Source: Flavobacterium hydrophilum
GTDB taxonomy: Bacteria > Bacteroidota > Bacteroidia > Flavobacteriales > Flavobacteriaceae
Reading direction: 5' to 3'
Assembly (NCBI RefSeq): GCF_003202405.1
Contig: NZ_QJHL01000002.1
Coordinates: 620,001-684,000, forward strand
DNA length: 64,000 nt
The position numbers and the translations under genes are program-made. The notes beneath the pieces were generated by a model. It did no database searches. It was not told where the DNA came from and was given only the letters and a program-made list of their open reading frames with translations. Shown here one piece after another: positions 1 through 9,649 of this stretch. How positions within the stretch are numbered: position 1 is the first letter of the stretch; each line of letters begins with the position of its first letter.

Positions 1-894
1 GTGCTGCATTGGTGCTGCATCTTCAGCTGCTTCATCAAGCCAGTCTGTTCCTTTTTTACCCGCCCAGTCTGCTACATTTGGTCTGTTGCCCGGAGGTTTT
101 GTTTCGTCAATCCATTTAACATACTGATCAGCACTCATCATTTCTAATTTTGTTCTCAAAGACTGAAAACCAAATTGATTGCTGTAAGTAACTTTCATAG
201 ATCCTGCTTTACCTTTTTTAGTCGTAATCATTACTACTCCATTACCCCCATCAGCTCCATAGATAGCTGCTGAGGCAGCATCTTTTAAGATTTCTATTTT
301 TTCGATGTCATTAGAATCAAGGAAATCAATATTACCAGTTCGCATTCCGTCAACTACATAAATCGGGTCTGAGTTACCGTTTGATCCTGCTCCACGAATA
401 CGAACTTTGGCTCCGGCTCCAGGAGCTCCTGATTGTGCCATAACAGTAACACCAGCAGCTTGCCCTTGTAGTACTTGTGTAGACAGACCAACCGACAGGT
501 TTGCAATTTGCTCTGCTTTTATTGATGAAATTGCACCTGTTACAACACTTTTCTTTTGAGTTCCATATCCTACTACTACAACTTCATTTAAGGTTTGTGA
601 TTCAGGTTTCAATCTGATTTCAATTTTAGTTCTTCCATTTACAGCCTCCTGTACTGTATTGTATCCAACAAAACTAATTGTCAATGTCCCATTAGATGGA
701 ACAGCGATTTGAAATTTTCCATCAAAGTCAGATGCAGTTGCTTTGTTGGTGCCTTTAATTAAAATTGTTGCCCCAGGGACGGGCATTCCACTTTCATCGT
801 TTACCATTCCGTTTACCGTAACATCTTGTGCAATTGCGATAGCTGAAAACAATAAAGATGAAAAACAAAAAATAAGTAATTTTGTTAATTTCAT
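1..894 (-). CDS. SusC/RagA-type TonB-dependent receptor, N-terminal part (runs off the window)
   Basis: Translating the minus strand from the ATG at 894-892 gives 298 open codons with no stop before base 1, so only the first third or so of a usual SusC protein (about 1,000 aa) is present. In order: a signal peptide ending near residue 23 (AIAIAQ), a carboxypeptidase-regulatory-like domain (about 24-105, with GMPVPGATI and DFDGKFQI), the family motif NEVVVVGYGTQKK, then a TonB plug (about 115-240) with GAGSNGNSDPIYVVDG and EILKDAASAAIYG. This is an outer-membrane importer of oligosaccharides or peptides, normally working with a SusD lipoprotein that would lie outside the window. It diverges from the Y_Y_Y/LuxR regulator at 1227, a usual arrangement for polysaccharide-utilisation loci. 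The substrate cannot be told from this fragment. Confidence 0.95.
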   Translation of the reverse strand, partial: MKLTKLLIFCFSSLLFSAIAIAQDVTVNGMVNDESGMPVPGATILIKGTNKATASDFDGKFQIAVPSNGTLTISFVGYNTVQEAVNGRTKIEIRLKPESQTLNEVVVVGYGTQKKSVVTGAISSIKAEQIANLSVGLSTQVLQGQAAGVTVMAQSGAPGAGAKVRIRGAGSNGNSDPIYVVDGMRTGNIDFLDSNDIEKIEILKDAASAAIYGADGGNGVVMITTKKGKAGSMKVTYSNQFGFQSLRTKLEMMSADQYVKWIDETKPPGNRPNVADWAGKKGTDWLDEAAEDAAPMQH

Positions 895-933
895 TTTTCT
901 AAAAATTTTGGTTAATTAATTAGTAATTTGATG

Positions 934-965
934 CAATGATAAAGTTAAATTTCAACTATTTGCAA
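934..965 (-). promoter_or_regulatory. Candidate promoter of the SusC gene
   Basis: On the minus strand a TTG (965-963) lies 21 nt upstream of TATCATTG (941-934), which matches the Bacteroidetes -7 box TAnnTTTG at seven of eight positions. Transcription would start about 35 nt upstream of the SusC ATG. The -7 box is imperfect, which would suit an activated promoter. Confidence 0.4.
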
Positions 966-975
966 TTTGTTATTA

Positions 976-1026
976 TTACAAAAACACATCAAACAATAAA
1001 TTAATACTTTACAAAAACACATCAAA
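976..1026 (-). promoter_or_regulatory. Perfect 18-bp direct repeat, candidate activator site
   Basis: The 18-mer TTACAAAAACACATCAAA occurs at 976-993 and again at 1009-1026, exactly 33 bp apart, which is about three helical turns. The pair lies just upstream of the candidate -33 element of the SusC gene, between SusC and the divergent regulator gene. Placement and phasing fit a dimeric activator, and the neighbouring LuxR-type regulator is the obvious candidate. The repeat is directly visible; the binding partner is inferred. Confidence 0.5.
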
Positions 1027-1226
1027 ATAATTTTAAAACTTTGATTATTAGATATTTGTAAATATATTTCTATTGTTATAATAATGTTAATTATTAAAAA
1101 AAAACACTACATTTATTAAAAAGCAATTATAAGGCTTTCAAATACGTTTTATACATATTGATTATTTTAATAAATGTGAGAATTACAATTAAAAAGCATT
1201 AATAATAAAAAAGGGTTACAAAAGTT

Positions 1227-4103
1227 ATGAAATTCGCAAACTGTTTTTTTTACATGTTTATATTACTGTGTGCTAATGGCGTTTTTTGTCAGGTTAAAGA
1301 CATAGGAATGCCTAATATTAAAAATTACAAAAGGACAGAATACAAGGGAGGAACTCAAAACTGGAGCATTGAACAGGATAAAAACGGTAATATTTATTTT
1401 GCAAATAACAGTGGACTAATTCAATTTGACGGTTCAACCTGGCGCAAGTATTCTTTACCAAATAATACTGCGATAAGAAGTTTAAAAATTGATGATTCCG
1501 GAAAAATTTTTGTTGGAGGAAATAATGAATTCGGTTATTTTAAAGCAGGAGAAAAAGGAGAATTAAAATATTATTCGCTTTCAAAATTAATCAGCGCTAA
1601 TGATAGTCGGGATATAAATTTAATCTGGAGAATACACATTTTTAAAGGCGAAGTAATTTTTCAATCTTTCACAAAAGCACTTTTTTACAAAAACAATAAA
1701 ATTAGTATTCTAAATGCACCAAGGAAGTTTCAGTTTTCTTTTGTAGTGAAAAATCGGCTTTACTTTCAGGATAAAGTATTGGGAATTTTAGAATTTAAGA
1801 ATCAAAAATTATATCCTTTAAAAGGAACAAAGGTTCTTAATGATAAAGAAATTTGGGCGATGTTTCCATTACCGAATAATAAGATTCTTTTGGCAACACT
1901 GGAAAAAGGTCTTTTTGTTTACGATTTTAATAATGTAACAGAATGGAACAATGAAGCAAATAACTTTATAAAAAAGAATACTTCTCTTGGCGGAGCAATC
2001 ATAAAAAATAAATTTATTATTTTAAATTCGGTTTTAAATGGTATTATAATTTGTGATTTAAACGGAAAGATAGTTCAGCATCTAAATCATCAAAAGGGGC
2101 TTCAAAATAATACTATACTGACTTCTTTTGTTGATAATAAAAATAATATTTGGCTGGGGCTCGATAATGGAATAACATTTATAAATGAAAATTCCCCTTT
2201 TACCTATTTTGATTATAGTTATAATATAGGTACTGTGTATGCCTCCGTATTGCATCAGAATAATTTGTATGTAGCCACAAACCAGGGATTGTTTTATCAT
2301 TCCTGGAATACTTCTTTTACTGATGAACCTTTTTACAGAGTCGAAGGAACAATTGCTCAGACATGGAATATTCAGGTTATAAATAATGTGTTATTATGTT
2401 CCAGCAATAGCGGAGCTTTGGTTATAGAAAATAATAAAGTCTCAAAAATACTGGATACTAAAGGATATTTTGGATTCAGACAAATACCCAAACATCCGGA
2501 ATATGTAATTGGAGAAAATTATAATGGATACTCAATTTGTAAAATTGCATCTAATAAAGTTGATTTTATAAACAAGGTTCAGGATTTTGACGAAACTACA
2601 AGTACTTTCGAAATGGAATTAGATAATGATTATGTATGGTTAAAGAAAAACCCATATTTATATCAGATGGAACTTTCTGATGACCTGAAAAAATTTGTGT
2701 TCGTAAAAAGACATACTCATATATCTGCAGTTAATAAAGGAATTGGAAGCCTTCAATTAGTTAATGGTAAAGTTTATTTTCAGACAAAAAATCATTTCTA
2801 CAGATTTTCTAAAGATCAGGATGATTTTTTTGAAGACAGAAAGATGAGTAGTCTTTTTAAAAATATCCCGGTAATTAATACATTAATCCAGGATTCTAAA
2901 GGAAATTTATGGTATTCATTTAATCAGTCTCTGGGAGTTTTAGAAAAATCAGGGAATGAAAAATATGTTAAGAAAGAAGCTCCATTTTCTAATTTAACGG
3001 GTAATCTGGTAAATAACTACATATCTGTAAACGCAATAGATTCAAAGAATATTTTTATAGGATTAACAGATGGATTAACACATTACGATGCTACAATTCC
3101 GAATACATTTATAACAAAACCGACTGCTTTTATAGAGAGTTTTTCTTTCCCGGGCGATACTATTATAACCGGGAATCTGAAAACAATTGACAAACTCTTT
3201 AATTTACCTTACAGTGATAATCATGTAAAGTTTACATTTTCTTCTCCTGTATTTGAAAATCAGGAAAACGTTACTTACTCCTATAAATTAGAGCCTTTTG
3301 AAGATACTTGGCGCACTTGGTCTTCTCTTTCAATTAAGGAATATACCAATTTAAGAGAGGGTAACTATACGATGAAATTAAGAGCCAGAAATAGTTTTGG
3401 TGTACTTTCAGAAACTGATCAGGTTAAATTTACTATTTCGCCTCCATGGTACAGGCATTTTTTTGCTTATCTTTTCTATTTGCTGCTAATTTCGGTAGGG
3501 ATATATGTGATTTCAAACAGAATTAAATTAAAAATCAGAAAAAATAAATATTACGAAACCATTGAGCAAAGACGTTTATATCTTGAAAAAGAATCTAAAA
3601 TTAGACAAGAACAGCATGAACTTGAAAAAGAAATTGAAAAATTAAAAAGTGATAAACTTCAAATTAAAATTCTCGCAAAGGATAAAGAACTTGTAAATAA
3701 CTCTTTACAGGTGGTAAAGAAGAACAAAACTTTGAATACCATAATAAGTAAGCTCAAAGATATAGATACCAATATATTAGATGATTCAACTAAAACAGAA
3801 TTCAGTAAACTCCATAAAAGTATTGTAAAAGAAGTCAATACTGATAAAAGCTGGAAAGACTTAGAAAAGCACATTAAAAATGTTCACTTTGATTTCCTTA
3901 AAAGACTGAAAGAAAAATATCCTACAATTTCTCCAAGAGAATTAGACTTGTCAACCTATTTGCTCATGAATATGTCAACTAAAGAGATTGCAGAGATTAT
4001 GAATATATCGAATGGAGGAGTTGAGCTGGCAAGATACCGATTAAGAAAAAAACTGGGATTAAATAAGAAAGAAAATTTAATTGGGTTTTTAATGAGTATA
4101 TAA
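1227..4103 (+). CDS. SusR-like transmembrane regulator: beta-propeller sensor, Y_Y_Y domain, LuxR-type HTH
   Basis: 958 aa. A signal peptide (1-21, ending VFCQ) leads into about 640 residues of two-component-regulator propeller repeats (for example IWLGLDNGITFIN and NLWYSFNQSLGVL). A Y_Y_Y immunoglobulin-like domain follows (about 665-740, YSYKLEPFEDTWRTW), then one transmembrane helix (about 743-763), a charged coiled coil (about 770-890) and a C-terminal LuxR/GerE helix-turn-helix (about 897-955, SPRELDLSTYLLMNMSTKEI). There is no histidine kinase or receiver domain, so a periplasmic signal would be passed straight to a membrane-tethered DNA-binding domain. It diverges from a SusC gene and probably controls it, using the direct repeat in between. 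The ligand is unknown. Confidence 0.9.
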   Translation: MKFANCFFYMFILLCANGVFCQVKDIGMPNIKNYKRTEYKGGTQNWSIEQDKNGNIYFANNSGLIQFDGSTWRKYSLPNNTAIRSLKIDDSGKIFVGGNNEFGYFKAGEKGELKYYSLSKLISANDSRDINLIWRIHIFKGEVIFQSFTKALFYKNNKISILNAPRKFQFSFVVKNRLYFQDKVLGILEFKNQKLYPLKGTKVLNDKEIWAMFPLPNNKILLATLEKGLFVYDFNNVTEWNNEANNFIKKNTSLGGAIIKNKFIILNSVLNGIIICDLNGKIVQHLNHQKGLQNNTILTSFVDNKNNIWLGLDNGITFINENSPFTYFDYSYNIGTVYASVLHQNNLYVATNQGLFYHSWNTSFTDEPFYRVEGTIAQTWNIQVINNVLLCSSNSGALVIENNKVSKILDTKGYFGFRQIPKHPEYVIGENYNGYSICKIASNKVDFINKVQDFDETTSTFEMELDNDYVWLKKNPYLYQMELSDDLKKFVFVKRHTHISAVNKGIGSLQLVNGKVYFQTKNHFYRFSKDQDDFFEDRKMSSLFKNIPVINTLIQDSKGNLWYSFNQSLGVLEKSGNEKYVKKEAPFSNLTGNLVNNYISVNAIDSKNIFIGLTDGLTHYDATIPNTFITKPTAFIESFSFPGDTIITGNLKTIDKLFNLPYSDNHVKFTFSSPVFENQENVTYSYKLEPFEDTWRTWSSLSIKEYTNLREGNYTMKLRARNSFGVLSETDQVKFTISPPWYRHFFAYLFYLLLISVGIYVISNRIKLKIRKNKYYETIEQRRLYLEKESKIRQEQHELEKEIEKLKSDKLQIKILAKDKELVNNSLQVVKKNKTLNTIISKLKDIDTNILDDSTKTEFSKLHKSIVKEVNTDKSWKDLEKHIKNVHFDFLKRLKEKYPTISPRELDLSTYLLMNMSTKEIAEIMNISNGGVELARYRLRKKLGLNKKENLIGFLMSI

Positions 4104-4104
4104 T

Positions 4105-4139
4105 AAAATGCCTCATGACGATAGTGATGAGGCATTTTT
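4105..4139. terminator. Bidirectional intrinsic terminator
   Basis: A 12-bp stem (AAAATGCCTCAT with ATGAGGCATTTT) around a 10-nt loop, ending in T residues on the plus strand and an AT-rich tail on the minus strand. It lies between the convergent regulator gene and the deoxynucleoside kinase gene. Confidence 0.8.
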
Positions 4140-4188
4140 ATTTGAATAAATTTGTGACTCGGGCAGAAGGCCAAAGCAAATTTATGCT

Positions 4189-4803
4189 CTAAAATAATCC
4201 GTTTAATTCAGCGTCAATTCGATTAATAATATTTCCTAAATCTTCCGGATTATCAACAAAATTAATGTTGTCAACATCAATAATCAATAGTTTTCCTTTA
4301 GTATAAGTCTGAACCCAGGCTTCATATCTTTCATTCAGCCGGCTTAAATAATCGATAGAAATTGAGTTTTCGTATTCGCGTCCGCGCTTGTGAATCTGCC
4401 CCACCAAATTTGGAATCGAACTTCTTAAGTAAATCAATAAATCAGGAGCTTTTACCAATGATTCCATTAATTCAAACAGAGATGTGTAATTTTCGAAATC
4501 ACGGCTTGTCATCAATCCCATCGAATATAGATTGGGAGCAAAAATATAAGCATCTTCGTAAATAGTTCTGTCCTGAATGATTTTTTTTCCGCTTTCACGG
4601 ATTTGTTGTACCTGACGGAATCGGCTATTTAAAAAGTAAATCTGCAAATTAAATGACCAACGTTCCATCTGATGGTAAAAATCATCCAGATATGGGTTAT
4701 CAACAACATCTTCATAATGGGGTTCCCACTTAAAATGCTTGGCTAGTAATTTTGTTAAAGTTGTTTTTCCTGCGCCTATATTTCCTGCTATTGCTATGTG
4801 CAT
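4189..4803 (-). CDS. Deoxynucleoside kinase
   Basis: 204 aa, usual for bacterial dAK/dGK-type kinases. It phosphorylates deoxynucleosides at the 5' position in nucleotide salvage, in the cytoplasm. Visible features are the Walker A loop GNIGAGKT (residues 7-14), the DRT motif (78-80) equivalent to the ERS/DRS motif of the family, and an arginine-rich lid KRGREYE (about 139-145). The start codon overlaps the stop of the upstream gene by one base (TAATG), so the two are probably translationally coupled. Which deoxynucleoside is preferred cannot be decided by eye. Confidence 0.9.
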   Translation of the reverse strand: MHIAIAGNIGAGKTTLTKLLAKHFKWEPHYEDVVDNPYLDDFYHQMERWSFNLQIYFLNSRFRQVQQIRESGKKIIQDRTIYEDAYIFAPNLYSMGLMTSRDFENYTSLFELMESLVKAPDLLIYLRSSIPNLVGQIHKRGREYENSISIDYLSRLNERYEAWVQTYTKGKLLIIDVDNINFVDNPEDLGNIINRIDAELNGLF

Positions 4804-5618
4804 TACGGTATTACGATTTTATAATTGGTAATTTCTTTAGCTGTAAAAATAGATAAAATTTGGTCTTTGTAACAGAATTTATTTAATGATTTTTCTAAAA
4901 TATCAATTTCAGAAACTGTCTCAGATCCATCTTTATGAATGTCTTTAAAAGATAATAAATTGGCTTTGCTGAAAATGTATTGTTTTGGGCTTAAAACCTG
5001 GATTTTATCGAAATCTGAAACTTTCCCTAAGTCTGTAGTTTTTCCGAATATGTCACAAGAAAACCAATTGTATTTTTCATCGATCCAGTAAAAAGTATTG
5101 AAATCGGTTTGATAAAACTGAAAATTTTCTGTCAAAGGAGTTGAAACCGTTTTATATTCGTTTTTTAAATAATCGAAAAGACCAATTTGCTGATTCAGTG
5201 AATTGTAAATCCATAATTGGTTTTGAGTTGACATGCCAATCGATGTTACAACGATAGGAACGTTATTTTGAGAAAAATTAATCTCCGTAATTTTATTTAA
5301 TTGATTGTCAAGTAAAACTGCACTATTAAAGTCTTCGTAAAATAAAACTATTTTCAGAGGGTTTAAAATATCTGCTTTAGTGATTTTTCCTAATGATACA
5401 TTTTTATATTCATAAATTTCACTCCCTTTTATTTTGCTGAATATGTTGTTTTTTATCTGATATGAAAACCCAAAAGAATCATAACCTAAAAATTCATCGG
5501 CATCAATTGTAAAACTTGCAACACGAGTTGGCGTTTTTTTTTGATTTTGTGAAAAAACAGCCGAGAAAGAAATGGCAATAAAAAGTAGCAATAAAATCTT
5601 GCGTTCTGTTTTTCTCAT
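4803..5618 (-). CDS. Conserved secreted protein of unknown function
   Basis: 271 aa. The N-terminus (residues 1-23, RKILLLLFIAISFSAVFSQ) is a signal peptide without a lipobox cysteine, so export to the periplasm or surface is expected. The mature part is rich in beta-strand-like segments such as NQLWIYNSLNQQIGLFDYL and looks like an irregular beta-propeller, but I see no named domain. It is transcribed with, and overlaps by one base, the deoxynucleoside kinase gene. The order is seen in other Flavobacteriia as far as I recall; no function can be assigned. Confidence 0.75.
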   Translation of the reverse strand: MRKTERKILLLLFIAISFSAVFSQNQKKTPTRVASFTIDADEFLGYDSFGFSYQIKNNIFSKIKGSEIYEYKNVSLGKITKADILNPLKIVLFYEDFNSAVLLDNQLNKITEINFSQNNVPIVVTSIGMSTQNQLWIYNSLNQQIGLFDYLKNEYKTVSTPLTENFQFYQTDFNTFYWIDEKYNWFSCDIFGKTTDLGKVSDFDKIQVLSPKQYIFSKANLLSFKDIHKDGSETVSEIDILEKSLNKFCYKDQILSIFTAKEITNYKIVIP

Positions 5619-5774
5619 TTGAATTTGGTTTCTGAAGCCAAATTACAAAAAAACTATAGTATGAAGCCGATTAAAATAGATTTTAGTTGAATATGGTCTT
5701 TAAACTTTTCGGGATTCTAATAGTCTAAATAATAAGCTGTTTTGTCTATGCCTTGTGGGTATTGATATATTTAA

Positions 5775-5806
5775 CTTTCAGTATTTTAAAATTAATAATA
5801 CATTTG
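5775..5806 (+). promoter_or_regulatory. Promoter of the GLPGLI operon
   Basis: TACATTTG (5799-5806) matches the Bacteroidetes -7 box exactly, with a CTTT at 5775-5778 about 20 nt upstream as a degenerate -33 element. The predicted start leaves a 5' leader of roughly 37 nt before the ATG at 5850. Confidence 0.55.
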
Positions 5807-5849
5807 AATGTAAGTTTTATCGGATTTACTCAAATTTTAAAAAGAACCA

Positions 5850-6746
5850 ATGAAAAAAATATCATATTATTTGCTTTTAGTGCTTGCTTTTAGTCAGGTA
5901 CAGGCACAGAAAGATTTTCAGGGAATGGCTGTTTATGAGTCAAAAACACAGACTCCTAAATTTGAAGGAATGCGCGGAAACCGTGATATTACACCTGAAA
6001 TGCAAAAAAGCATGGAAGAAAGAATGAAGCAAATGTTAGAAAAAACTTTTATTCTGAACTTCAACAAATCGGCTTCTATATATAAGGAAGAGGAAAAATT
6101 AGAAACTCCCGGACAACAAGGCGGCGGAATGAGAATGATGTTCAGCTCTATGATGGGCGGAGGGGGTACTTTTTATAAAGATGTAAAAAGTAAAACTTAT
6201 ACAGTTGATAAAGAATTTATGGGCAAAGAATTTTTGGTAAAAGATTCATTACCAAAATTAAACTGGAAATTAGAGCAGGAAACGAAACAAATTGGGGGCT
6301 ATAATTGTTATAAAGCAACGGCAGTAAAAGAAGCCAGTAAGACCGATTTTAGAAATTTCAGACCTAAAAACGAAGATGGAAAAAAGGCGGAAACAAAAAG
6401 CGATAATAAAGAAACTGCTGAAAAGAAAACCAACTTTGAAGACAATTTTGAAATTCCTAAAGAAATAGTGGTAACGGCCTGGTATTCGCCTGAAATTCCA
6501 ATTAATCAGGGACCCGAAAATTATTGGGGGCTTCCGGGTTTAATTTTAGAAATTAATGACGGAACAACAACCATTTTATGTTCAAAAATTGTTCTGAACG
6601 CCAAAGAAAAAGCAGACATAAAAGCACCAACAAAAGGAAAAGAAATTTCTCAGAAAGACTATGACGAAACAGTGGTAAAAAAGATGAAAGAGTTTAGGGA
6701 AATGAATCGTGGCCGTGCCGGAGGACCTCCGATGATGGGAAGATAA
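5850..6746 (+). CDS. GLPGLI family protein
   Basis: 298 aa with a signal peptide (1-19, ending VQAQ). The family-defining motif GLPGLI is at residues 227-232, in YWGLPGLILEI. A Gly/Met-rich stretch (about 90-110) and a Lys/Glu-rich, low-complexity linker (about 170-205) separate the conserved blocks. The family is Bacteroidetes-specific, periplasmic or surface-exposed, and of unknown biochemical role. It is typically encoded next to an outer-membrane beta-barrel protein, as here: the next gene starts 42 nt downstream on the same strand and the two end at one terminator. Confidence 0.93.
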   Translation: MKKISYYLLLVLAFSQVQAQKDFQGMAVYESKTQTPKFEGMRGNRDITPEMQKSMEERMKQMLEKTFILNFNKSASIYKEEEKLETPGQQGGGMRMMFSSMMGGGGTFYKDVKSKTYTVDKEFMGKEFLVKDSLPKLNWKLEQETKQIGGYNCYKATAVKEASKTDFRNFRPKNEDGKKAETKSDNKETAEKKTNFEDNFEIPKEIVVTAWYSPEIPINQGPENYWGLPGLILEINDGTTTILCSKIVLNAKEKADIKAPTKGKEISQKDYDETVVKKMKEFREMNRGRAGGPPMMGR

Positions 6747-6788
6747 AACTTCTGAAAATCTAATCTATTTACCCTAATCATTTTTTTA

Positions 6789-9476
6789 ATGAACAAAATA
6801 TTGTGTCTTTTCGTTTTTTTATTTACTTCTATAGGTTTTTCTCAAAGTGTCCGCTTTGATGGTTTTATTCAGGATGGAGAGAAAAATCCATTGGAAATGG
6901 CCAATATTATGGCCGTTAATGCTGTTACAAAAGCAATGGATTCTTATGGTATTACCAATGACAAAGGAAAGTTTCAATTGAGTTTGAAGCCCAATACTTC
7001 TTATGTGGTAAAAATCAGTTACCTTGGAATGAAATCGAAAGAAATCCAAATTACAACTAAATCCGAAAATATCGTTCAGAATATTGTCATGGATGATATT
7101 GGAATTGAACTGGAAGGAGTTGAGATTGTCCGTGAAATGCCGGTTTCTATAAAAGGAGATACAATTGTCTATAATGCTGATTCTTTTAAATCCGGAACAG
7201 AAAGAAAGCTGGAAGACGTCCTGAAAAAATTGCCCGGAGTTGAGGTAAATGCCGACGGAGAAATTGAAGTAGAAGGAAAGAAGGTAAGCAAACTGATGGT
7301 GGAAGGCAAAGACTTTTTTGACGGAGACACCAAATTAGGAGTCAAAAATATTCCGGCTGATGCAATTGATAAAATTCAGGTTTTGCGAAATTATAATGAA
7401 ATCGGAGCTTTAAAAGGTCTCGAAAATGATCAGGATAATGTAGCAATGAACATTAAACTGAAAGAAGGAAAAAAGAACTTCTGGTTTGGTGATGTAACAG
7501 CCGGAATAGGTGTTGCTGAGCTGGACAGCCGCTATGTTATCAATCCAAAATTGTTTTATTACAGTCCGAAATACAGTATAAATCTAATCACGAATTTTAA
7601 TAATATTGGAGAATTGCCAATGACAGCCCAGGATTATTTCAAATTCACAGGCGGATTTAGAAATATGATGAAAAAAGGCGGAAGCAATTTTAATGTCTCT
7701 TCGAATGATGTAGGAATTTCACTTTTGAGAAATAATCGCGCCAAAGAAATTGAAACAAAATTTGGCGCAACAAACTTTGCATATTCCGTTAATAAAGCAT
7801 GGAATATTAGCGGTTTCGGAATTCTTTCGACTTCAAAAACAGATCTAGAAACGAAATCCCAAACTACAATTTTAGATTCCGGAGATCAGCAAAAAAGAGA
7901 TGAACAAACACATCAAAAGAATAATTTGGGACTTTTTAAATTAAGTTCTACTTATAAACCAAATGATAAATTTCAATTCGATTATGATATTCTAACGAAG
8001 TTGACAAAGCAGGAAGAAAATGCTGATTTGCTTCGGGAACAGGTTGTTAATGATGTAGCAGATTCGGAAACTATTTTTACTGCTAAAAAACAAGACCCAA
8101 CCTCGATTAATCAGAATTTAAGTTTGTACTATACCCAAAGTGACAAAAACATCTTTGCCTTTGAAATGCAGCATTTATATCAGGATGAAAATCCTTTTTA
8201 TAATGCTAATCTACGCACACAGCCTTTTGATTTATCGGGTTACACTTCAGGTCAGCAAAGAAATGACCTGAATCAGGATCGTTTTGTAAAAACTAATAAA
8301 GTGGATGCAAAACTGGATTACTATTATATGGTAACGCCAAAAAGCAACATCAATATTACATTAGGAAATACGTATTCCTACCAAAATTTCAATTCTCACA
8401 TTTTTCAGATTTTGGATAACGGAAATATAAATAATTTGAATAATCCTTCAAATAAAAATGATGTAAATTATAATTTTAATGACACTTTTTTAGGATTTCA
8501 TTACAAGATTTTAGCCGGAAAATTTACCTTGACACCCGGTGTTAGTCTGCATACATATAAAATGACAAACACACAATCAGGAACAGATTACTCGCAGAAT
8601 TTTACAAAAGTGTTGCCGGATTTCTTTGCTCTTTATCAAATCAAAAAATCAGAAACCCTGACCTATAATTTTTCCCTGACAAATGATTTTACAGATATCA
8701 ATCAATTGGCTGAAGGTTATGTTTTGTCAGATTACAGTAGTTTGTTTAGAGGAAATCGTTTACTCGAAAATGCGACTTCACAAGTGCATTCATTGCGTTA
8801 CTTTAAATATAATATGTTCAATTTTGAAAACATTTTTGCCAATGCAACATATACCAGAAAAGTAGATGCAATAAAAACCGAAGCCGATTTCGAAGGAATC
8901 AACCAGTCATCAGTACCTTATAATTCCAATTTGGCAGACGAAACCCTTTCCGGAATGGGAAGTTATGGACGTTCATTTTTAAAGAATTATAAAGCTTCTG
9001 CCAGTGCAAGTTTGAATTGGTCAAAATTCAATAATAAACAAAATGGAGAACCAACAACGACAGAAAGTTTTACTCAAAGTTATACTGTAAAAGCTTCCAC
9101 GAATTACAAAAACCTGCCTAATATTGAGTTTGGTTATAATATGTTAGTCAATAAATACAGTGGCTCTACGTATTTCACAGACAAGCCTTTTGCAAGATTA
9201 GATTATTATTTTCTGGAAAGTTTTTCGTTTGTTTCAGAGTATGAATTCTATCATTATTATAATACTGATAAGTCAGTCAATAACGAATATGATTTTTTAA
9301 GCGCCAGTTTAATTTATCAAAAGAAAAACAGTAAATGGGAGTATAAAATTGCGGCTACGAACTTGTTAAACACTACGTATCTTAACGACGACAGCTTCTC
9401 TCAGTTTTCTACACGTGTTTCTCAATATACAGTGCAGCCGAGATATATTATCTTTTCGATGAAGTATAATTTGTAG
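6789..9476 (+). CDS. Outer-membrane beta-barrel protein, TonB-receptor-like, partner of the GLPGLI protein
   Basis: 895 aa. A signal peptide (1-18) is followed by a carboxypeptidase-regulatory-like domain (about 20-105), a short plug-like region with ADSFKSGTERKLEDVLKKLP and VEVNADGEIEVEGKKVSKL (about 130-175), and a long barrel with many alternating aromatic strands ending in YIIFSMKYNL. The final aromatic-x-Leu end is usual for barrel assembly. It lacks the GYG motif of SusC proteins. It probably forms one transcription unit with the GLPGLI gene. The transported or exported substrate is unknown. Confidence 0.88.
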   Translation: MNKILCLFVFLFTSIGFSQSVRFDGFIQDGEKNPLEMANIMAVNAVTKAMDSYGITNDKGKFQLSLKPNTSYVVKISYLGMKSKEIQITTKSENIVQNIVMDDIGIELEGVEIVREMPVSIKGDTIVYNADSFKSGTERKLEDVLKKLPGVEVNADGEIEVEGKKVSKLMVEGKDFFDGDTKLGVKNIPADAIDKIQVLRNYNEIGALKGLENDQDNVAMNIKLKEGKKNFWFGDVTAGIGVAELDSRYVINPKLFYYSPKYSINLITNFNNIGELPMTAQDYFKFTGGFRNMMKKGGSNFNVSSNDVGISLLRNNRAKEIETKFGATNFAYSVNKAWNISGFGILSTSKTDLETKSQTTILDSGDQQKRDEQTHQKNNLGLFKLSSTYKPNDKFQFDYDILTKLTKQEENADLLREQVVNDVADSETIFTAKKQDPTSINQNLSLYYTQSDKNIFAFEMQHLYQDENPFYNANLRTQPFDLSGYTSGQQRNDLNQDRFVKTNKVDAKLDYYYMVTPKSNINITLGNTYSYQNFNSHIFQILDNGNINNLNNPSNKNDVNYNFNDTFLGFHYKILAGKFTLTPGVSLHTYKMTNTQSGTDYSQNFTKVLPDFFALYQIKKSETLTYNFSLTNDFTDINQLAEGYVLSDYSSLFRGNRLLENATSQVHSLRYFKYNMFNFENIFANATYTRKVDAIKTEADFEGINQSSVPYNSNLADETLSGMGSYGRSFLKNYKASASASLNWSKFNNKQNGEPTTTESFTQSYTVKASTNYKNLPNIEFGYNMLVNKYSGSTYFTDKPFARLDYYFLESFSFVSEYEFYHYYNTDKSVNNEYDFLSASLIYQKKNSKWEYKIAATNLLNTTYLNDDSFSQFSTRVSQYTVQPRYIIFSMKYNL

Positions 9477-9486
9477 TTTAATTAGA

Positions 9487-9564
9487 AGCTAATCCTGCTG
9501 TACACTATATCTTTTCCCCGCTAAAGAAGCGGGAAAAAGGATGCCGTTTCCATCAGGGCTAAAA
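9487..9564 (-). repeat. Dispersed structured repeat, copy A
   Basis: About 78 bp, read here on the minus strand to match copy D. Conserved outer arm TAGCCCTGATG, then ATCCTTTT, a variable stem, AAAAGATATAG, and the closing arm CAGCAGGATTA. The inner stem pairs CCCGCT with AGCGGG; the outer arms pair CCTG with CAGG. Other copies lie at 36430-36506, 42387-42464 and 53029-53104. Confidence 0.75.
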
Positions 9565-9605
9565 ACGAATTGACAGGTATTTAAAATTTCATAAATATTC
9601 AAACT

Positions 9606-9649
9606 AAAAAACAACCCGACAAAAGTGAAATCTTGTCGGGTTGTTTTTT
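9606..9649. terminator. Bidirectional intrinsic terminator
   Basis: A long perfect stem, AAAAACAACCCGACAA with TTGTCGGGTTGTTTTT, around a loop of about 10 nt. It lies between the convergent barrel gene and the DUF4153 gene, and overlaps the stop codon of the latter. Confidence 0.88.

Noticed and set aside
976..1026. The two 18-bp direct repeats as a CRISPR fragment
   Set aside because: There are only two units with a 15-bp spacer, no cas genes, and their place at a divergent promoter fits an operator better.
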